This document shows, in pieces, positions 50,901 to 64,000 of a DNA stretch of 64,000 nt; the first letter of the stretch is position 1; every line of letters starts with the position of its first letter. Origin of the DNA: Kudoa neothunni (lineage: Eukaryota; Cnidaria); the NCBI GenBank assembly GCA_964304625.1, contig OZ199839.1, positions 6,014,001-6,078,000 on the forward strand. The letters are read 5' to 3'. The notes under the pieces are model-generated. The model was given only the letters and a program-made list of their open reading frames with translations, was not told where the DNA came from and searched no databases. A program made the position numbers and the translations under genes.

Positions 50901-52149
50901 ACTCACCCCAGAAAAAATAAATGATACTAAGATTTTACTTCGATCAAATATCCATCAAAAATAACTCACAATATTGAGTTAAGTTAATAAAAAACCAGAA
51001 TTAAATTGAATTTTTATTTGCTTCATCACAAAAATGACAATGTTTACCAGCTTCATCATTTGTACACAAGAGGAAATACGTGGGATTAAACACGCCCAAA
51101 TTCATACCATAGTAATGATTATGAATGTACGATTTATGTTCCATGCCGAATGTTTAAAAAAACATAGGTTAGAATGACATATGTCATCGGCGACCAATCC
51201 CATCCTAACAGAAAACATTTGTTCATGAAAGTATAAGCGGATTTTGTAAAAAATGGCACAAAAGTTTCGTATTTATGCTATTTAACAATTTATTCTGTTA
51301 TATCGTTGTATTTTGAATTTAAATGATTGCATTAAGGATTTAAAATAAGGTCTAATCCGTCAGCCACCAGCGCGGGAATAGCACAATGTTGATGGATTAA
51401 TCTTCGTAAAAATTTAATATTTACAATGATAGTAAATTAAAAAAATTAGTTTCAAAATCTAGGGGATAATTTAATAAATAATATAACGAAATCGGACAGC
51501 GCTATTCGAACGTCAGCAAAAACATTTGTTGAGATGCCTTTTTAAAGACAAAAATATTCAACTTGAAACATAACTCTAAGACTCTTTTTATTTAGAACGG
51601 ATTTATAAAATTGTAAAGAAACCTTTAGATAACTATGTCGAAAGTAAATTAGTTTTCTTGCGTTAAGGACGAAACAGCCTTCTCGCGGTTATCTATTTAC
51701 CCGACATCGAGCAGACAGAGTTAACCCCTTGAGTTCGGTTCGACTTTGAGATCCATGAGACCTCTCTCAACTATATAAAAAAAGTATTATTATACAAAAA
51801 GTGTAATGAAGTGGTTGAAAGTTCCGTCGAAAAAGCAAAATATAACCAGTTCTACAACCATATAGTATAACGATAGACGCGTGGAACCTAAGGGTGTCCT
51901 CAATAATTAATTAATTTGGCTACACTTGAAATGTAGCTTGGTCCATTTTCTGACAGTTTCAAAACATCAAGTTTTCATGGTATCGGAATTTTTAGCGAAT
52001 ACCGAATACACAAAAAAACTTAGTATCGACGTAACCATAGTTAAAATTATCAAAGGAGGAAAAACGACGTGAAATTTGAAAAAAAAGTTATTACACACTA
52101 CCAAATAAGAAGTATTATGTTCAGATGTAAAAGTTGGCTAAATTAGAAT
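50901..52149. other. Intergenic; 3' flank of YME1L
   Basis: No gene recognised. No obvious AATAAA on the minus strand within 300 bp of the YME1L stop. Confidence 0.5.
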
Positions 52150-54786
<2,637 letters not shown>

Positions 54787-56937
54787 TTATTGATTTGAAA
54801 AATTTATGAAGCAGAAAACTAGCGGAGTTATTTCATCAAGTGTCTCGATTTCCCAGCACTTAACGAACTCTCCGAATAGGGCATGCGCGTAATTTTGAAT
54901 TGTTTACAAACTTATTTTCCCTAGTCTGTTGTTGTTTAATAACTAAAAATAATGACTTTGATATTTAGTTATTCATTTATTCATTCATTCATTCATTCAC
55001 AATTGTTACATGTTACTATTAAAAATGTATATTTTAGCTTGAGGACAATCTATATATATATATATATATATTATAATTTATATTTGTAGGCATATAAATT
55101 AAAATTTCATTGTAACTAATATTATATAAAGTTTAGGATTTTTTTATGAACTAATAAAATATAATTGAATTGAATTGCGTATTTTTTATAGCACACGTGG
55201 TTGTTAAATAATGAAAGATTTGATTTAATTTTGTATTTAGGAAAGTACGAAATTAAAAAAAAATTAATTTATATTAATTAATATCAAACATTCCAAAATT
55301 TTTATTGATAGTTAAAGATTTTGAATAAATGTGAACAAATTTCAGTATTGATATGATATAATTCGATACAATCAACATGAGAATTGTGCAATATAGGTAA
55401 CTAGAGTTACTCGTATTATTTAGTGGAATACATTAATATTAACATTTTTCACGTATTGAATATTTCTAAAATAAAATATCGAGAAGAAATTAGAAAGAAA
55501 CTGAACAATGTTATTTATCAAAGTAATGCGGAACAATTTTTCTACGTGTAATCTCGAATTAATCCAAAGGCTGAATTGTTACTAGCATTATTACCAAAAA
55601 TAAAAGATCGGTTGTCGATTATAAATTTCTTGTTTTATAATAATATAAAAATAAATTGTTAAAAAGTCAAGAATTAATTAAAATATTCAAAACTAGTTTG
55701 AAAAATATACCCAGTATATATAATATTTGAACTAATCATATGCTAAGAAAAAAATGTATTAACTTTATTTTTAATATTAGAAGTTAGATAAGTTTGGATT
55801 ATTTAGAATTTATAAAAAAAGGCTGAAAACAAATATATTGTTGTAGAATATTTGATTATCGAAAAAAAATTATTCAAATCATTGGATATCAATTAAAATG
55901 AGGGGTTCATTGTTTTTGTTTGCATTGGATAACAGATTGGTGCTCCTTATTGGAAATAAAAAGAGGAAACCAACACTATGAATAATCAATTAGAGCGGGT
56001 TATCACTTTTATGAAACTTTTTGGAATCGTCTGAAAAGTTTTTAAATATGATTACACTTGGTTATTTAGAAATACTGCAGATGATTAGATTAATCTTTGT
56101 AATTGGTTGGCCGTGAAAAAAAATTTCAAACGTACAATGATAATGAATAACCCTTGTGGGACTCTGATAATCCTGAGTATTGGTGTGACACTGGTAATGG
56201 TGAGATAGATAATTGGGCAGTGTGACGTACATTGAAGTCAATACAGCGATTTTCGATGTCGTTTGTTTTTAAGTGACGATTAGTGTCAAAAAATAAAAAA
56301 AGAAATGACTTAGTATATACAAATCAATAATACATTAAACGTGTCCTTCACCCGAACAGAATCAGGATCGTTTGAATCTTAATAATATCTCAAATTTTTT
56401 AAGTAAACCTAATAATATATTGATTAATTTTTTATCTATATTATTCATTTATGTTTGGTTCATTAGCATCGGGTACACAAAAAGTTTTTTCTAATGAAGG
56501 TTGGATTATTACGAGTTTCCCTCGACATTGTTGTTGATAGAATGAAGAAATAAAGTTGTTAATTTGTAAGATCCACCGATTAAATAAGTTAACTCTTATC
56601 GGACATGATTTAATTTTAATGGGAAATTTTTATTAATTGCTTTCGAATTTTATGGTGATAGGGAACTTTATTCAAATTTATAAACAATTTGAGTTGAAAT
56701 AATAAAGACTTTTAAACAATGGTTGGACATCATAGAAAAAAAGTGGGAAAACATATTTAGAATAATATACATAAATATTATTATAGTTGAATTGCGTGGG
56801 GTGAGGTATAAAATAATGTTTTTTTATTAAAATAATTAGTTATTAAATGAGATTATAACAATTTTAGAATTATTTTTCTAAAAAGATACTTCACATGAAC
56901 AATCATTTTGTTGAAATAGAAAAGTTGTTTTAATCCC
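54787..56937. other. Intergenic with microsatellites
   Basis: No gene seen. A TTCA tetranucleotide run lies at 54971-55000 and a TA run at 55051-55072. Confidence 0.6.
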
Positions 56938-57163
56938 GTTAACCCTCTAATGTACTAAAAACCTACTGCACTCAGATGAATTTTTGGGGTAAAAAAATAC
57001 CTCAGGTTTTTATTTCCTCATTCGAATCACAAAAAATATTTTATTTCAGAAAATAAAAATAAGTAAAATCCCATGGCTAGATTCAGCTATAAAACAACCA
57101 ACTTCCGTGTAGTAATCCTCATAATCCTACGAAAACTATATTCGTTATAATCCGCTATGACAA

Positions 57164-57165
57164 TC

Positions 57166-57209
<44 letters not shown>

Positions 57210-58368
57210 GGACTGCCCGTATGTTTGTTTGTGTGTGTGTATGCCCCTAAGTACGCATATGCGGATAATTTTTTTCCCTTATAGAGAGCCATATATAAAA
57301 TTTTTATAAATTTGCGATATTTAAAAAATCGTTTAATTGTTTTCGGACCACTAAAGTTTCCAAAAAGTATTTATGAAATAGCGATTTTGTCGATTTAAAG
57401 TTTGTTTTTCGGATTAAATGGGTTCAACTACAGGATTAGCACTTGCTTATTTCATGGTTATGGTCGGTTGAAGTTAACTATCTCCTTTATATGCTCCATC
57501 ATATGTTCATTAACTGCTTCTATCTATCTTTATATATAAGGTTGGCGTTTCTATTTGGGTGTCTGTTTAAACACACTCCTTATTTGTGGAGTTTTAACGT
57601 ATATGACTCGATAATTATATTTTATAAGTTCTATTAATGGTTTTCAATGTGGTAAAAAATCGATATATGTTTCATAAATAACGAATTCATGGAGAACGTT
57701 AAAGTTACATTGATTGAAGCGTTATAATGGAAATACTGCGTTCATAGGTTTCATTAAATTGTCCGCTAAGTTTTACTTTACCTGATTAAGTTCAATGCGG
57801 ATGGTTGTACTTTTATTTCACCAAATTATTTAAATTGTTTATGTTGAAATCGACGCAATTTGTGGCTGTTTATGATAAAAGCGCATGTAGGTTTGTGCCG
57901 AGCTAAACGGTGCTAATTTTAGCAATATCGATTAATTTTCATAAGTTTTCTTCTATCTCTTTTATTTTTTCTATTTTTTTTATCTCTTTAAAAGTTAGTG
58001 GTGCACCCAGTTACCGAGCCAGGCCAGAATTCAACTTTTAAAAATCCCCCGGGCCAAAAAATAACGTTTTAGATAACACTTTAACGGGATTTAAATAATT
58101 CGGAATGAATAAAATACAACGCTGTCCTTAACTTGTTTAGCGTTGATACCGAGTCACGAAATTTTTAAATGGACGCAGGGATTGATACCTTTCTTCACAG
58201 AAAATATCATAATTTAAAATGCATAATCCAAATCGTTATCTTAAGTTGCTTAAAAATTTGTAGTTTTTTTTCTATGGGTTAATTCGAGATTTCATTATAT
58301 TTTTGAATGCTATTAAAAATGCCTCTAGACGAAATCTTCCCCAAGCAACGCTGGGCAGTTCGCGGTAG
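57164..58368 (+). mobile_element. Non-autonomous Helitron, complete, about 1.2 kb
   Basis: Starts TCCTTTATATATA at 57164 and ends in GCGGTAG at 58368 after a hairpin-capable CCCCAAGCAACGCTGGG segment, the typical Helitron 3' structure before CTRR; here the last four bases are GTAG, a slightly eroded CTAG. It lies exactly between an A (57163) and a T (58369) with no target duplication, as Helitrons do. The first ~830 bp match 753-1 in inverted orientation. A (TA)n expansion follows the 5' end (57168-57203). No Rep/helicase gene, so it depended on an enzyme elsewhere. Confidence 0.8.
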
Positions 58369-58399
58369 TTATTGATTAAATCTTAATGATTGAGTTAAT

Positions 58400-58434
<35 letters not shown>
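58400..58434. repeat. TA microsatellite
   Basis: A run of about 15 TA dinucleotides, 30 bp beyond the Helitron 3' end. Confidence 0.9.
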
Positions 58435-58436
<2 letters not shown>

Positions 58437-59359
58437 TGTATCAAATATTTTAATTATTATTTGCGCAACAACACAGAACATTTAACGAGAATATGATTCT
58501 TAAACAAAACACTCAATGAATTTTGCAACAATTTCATATATATGAAGCAAGCAGTCATAGTAATGGGTTTCTTATCAATTTGCCGAAACAGACATTCAAA
58601 TAATGAAAATATTGTCAATTTATTTGGTGTGCTGAGTTATAGTGAAATAGATAAGATCGAGCTCTTAGGATTTTGGGTTTCACTGACTTTTCTTTACATT
58701 AATGGAAAGATAATAACTTTGCCTTATTTACAAAAAATTTCTGCTAATCGTAAATCATATTATTTATAATGATTTTTTGTATATGGAAAACGCATTTATA
58801 AATAACAAATCCATTAAATAGAAAAACAACACTATGGGTCGTCATTATTGATTGTGGATCGACCCGAATTCTCAAAGTTTTCAATCTCGTTAGATTCTTA
58901 CGACCGAACGATTATAAAACGTCCATAATCATTTTAAAGGAATTTGATTCATAATTTTAATTACCATTGGTGAAATCCATCTCCATTATCGCCACGATAA
59001 AATTAGAGCCGAAAGTCAGGTGATCGCTGGTAGAGGTAATAACCGCATAACTTCAAATTTATCCATCAGATACACTTAACATTTGGTATAGGTAATAATA
59101 ATCATTTTATCTATCAATTATAGAGAAAAAATACTGGGGTAATTTTTCCCCCAAAAATTCATAATTCATTGGAAGGTAATCTTTTTATAATTTATCTGAT
59201 TTTATATCTATAGTCATAATATTTTATAATCACATATTAATCATCATTTTTAAAGATTAGAAAATAATTTGTATCCTACAAATAACAAACAAATCACGTA
59301 TACAACCAATAATTTCTTGTTGTGGTGAAAATTTACTCCCAATTCACTAGAGGGTTAAA

Positions 59360-60952
59360 TAAATTTAGAAAAATACAAAATAGTTAGAGTTTACAAGCAT
59401 TTAAACAATTTTATTTATTTTTAATATGCCTCAAACCTTTTAGTGACCAATGCTGCTTTAAATTTAAATTGAATAAGAAACAAAAATCCCTCTCTATGAC
59501 GTTTCGCTTTAAATATCCCTCCAAAATAAATTTGAATATTTTAATAAATTTTATCTATTTTAAACAAACTAAAAATAATTACAATCAACTATGAAATAAG
59601 AATACGCATTTTTAAATTTTAAATAGCATTCTTTTGAACAGTATAATTACGTATGTGCGTAGTTATAATAGATTCTATGAAATATTGCCGTATAAATATA
59701 ACGGGTCAGTCTAAAAAGATTCGCATATTTATAATTGAAACTTATTTATTCAAAAATGGTTATACGAGGATTAGTGTTGTGTATTTTTTAATAAATCATT
59801 AATTCCATTTTTAATTATTGTATAAAGTATCACATTAGTGAAAAAAAACATATATTAAAATTCAATCAGAGGTATAAATATATTTAAAGTATCAGTTTTA
59901 AATATTTTTTTTATATTTATTAAAAATTTAGATTTGAATAATTTCGAAAAAGAAAAGTTGGCATCAAAATTGGGCGCATGTACAAAAAATTGATTAATGC
60001 AATCGTATTAAATATAATAAGTCATTTTTCACATCTCAGATACAAAATAAATTTTTAATGAATTTCAAAGACAGCGCGAAACTTTTACATTCTTTTGGTA
60101 CATGCAAATAGGATTTTTATTTAGATTTCTTTTATCCTAAGAAAAAATTATAAATCTTTTGTTGATTTTAAGTTTTTAATTCGTCGAAACTGACTATTTA
60201 ACGTAATACATTATTATAGAGTGCAAGTAAAAAATTGGACGAGGAAGGGTTAATTTAGCTTGTAGTATTTTCGAGTGAAATTAAAATTAATCTGACCCAA
60301 TAATTCATATAATCAACGGAGACAATTAAAATTGAGAATATATACTTAAAATTTGCATAAATAATATTAACGATATCAAATTCAAAAAAATACATCTTCA
60401 ATTTTAATTAATTTGGGAGAAAAATACTTTACTTAACTTATTGAACGTAATTAAGCCCCAAAAATTTTATGATAAAATTTGAGCAAATAACAAAATATAT
60501 GTACGAAATATGTTGATATGTTTTTAATTATTTCAAAAATTAATTCTAACTAATCCATCCTCGACTGTAATAGTAATAAGGCTTGGTCTCGAACACAGTC
60601 GTCAAAACATTCTTATCGATTTAAATATTAATTTATTGGCATAAACAATGTAAATAATATAATAACTCCCATAATTATTTTATATAACGGAAAACTATCG
60701 AAAAATAAATAGGTGGATGAATTAAAATTACACTATTGCGCAGGCGCGACATTAAAGCCTTAAGAAAAATGTAATGTTTTATTTGGAAAAAATTTCGTCG
60801 ATTTAAAAGAAAAATAATATTACAGACTAAAATTATGTTTAGGGAACCTCACATTGAAGCGAACATAAGTGAAATTAATAAACATGTGGCCTAACGCGCA
60901 CGCAGCTAACTTGAAAAACCCAAAAGTTGCATTATAACATTAACATTTTTAA
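59360..60952. other. Intergenic; upstream region of HELQ
   Basis: AT-rich, no gene or structured repeat recognised. Confidence 0.5.

Positions 60953-64000
<3,048 letters not shown>

Larger units (their letters stand above)
56938..59359. mobile_element. TTAA-type element carrying a nested Helitron
   Basis: The left end is TTAACCCTCTAATG at about 56939. Two right-type ends face it: TTACCTTCCAATGAATTATG (complement, from ~59182) and TTAACCCTCTAGTGAATTGG (complement, from ~59358). The inner part of the left end, GAATTTTTGGGGTAAAAAAA then TACCTC, matches the inner part of the first right end, GAATTTTTGGGGGAAAAATT then ACCCC. Removing the nested Helitron (57164-58368) leaves about 1.0-1.2 kb. No transposase is present. 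Confidence 0.5.

Overview
The window is eukaryotic nuclear DNA from an AT-rich animal. The genes have many very short introns (mostly about 38-80 nt, GT-AG) and AATAAA-like polyadenylation signals, and one gene has the intersectin layout EH-EH-SH3x5-DH-PH-C2, which points to Metazoa. The sequence alone does not fix the phylum. I rebuilt splice structures by eye from reading frame, phase and GT/AG sites, so individual junctions are predictions.

Left part (1-20 kb): a truncated Helitron at the very edge (minus strand); an SLC2-type sugar porter gene (2475-4745, +); a long intergenic stretch with fragments of TTAA-flanked elements; a Rab11 GTPase gene (11494-12372, +); a 2.5 kb satellite array of about 31 units of 79-80 bp; an ERGIC-53/LMAN1 cargo-lectin gene (16244-18080, +); and, 185 bp downstream of it, a small gene for a secreted Cys/Pro repeat protein with 14 CPPCPP motifs (18266-19118, +).

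Middle (20-45 kb): a TTAA-flanked piggyBac transposon with a nearly readable transposase (21559-24353), a more decayed piggyBac relative on the other strand (25617-27806), then a 16.5 kb intersectin gene (28615-45147, +) with a TTAA-flanked non-autonomous element in one of its larger introns.

Right part (45-64 kb): a tRNA-derived SINE (48376-48820), a candidate TTAA-type relic, the mitochondrial i-AAA protease gene YME1L (52150-54786, -), a TTAA-type element carrying a nested Helitron (the second copy of the one at the left edge, in inverted orientation), and a HELQ/Hel308 DNA-repair helicase gene (60953 onward, +) that runs off the right edge.

The host genes have unrelated housekeeping roles: sugar uptake, recycling-endosome traffic, ER-Golgi cargo export, endocytic scaffolding, mitochondrial protein quality control and replication-fork repair. 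Rab11, LMAN1 and intersectin all serve membrane traffic, but nothing suggests an operon or a working cluster. The least explained items are the CPPCPP secreted protein, the satellite array, and a recurring terminal motif (TTAA plus a GGGGTC...GACCCC-like palindrome) shared by many degraded elements across the window.
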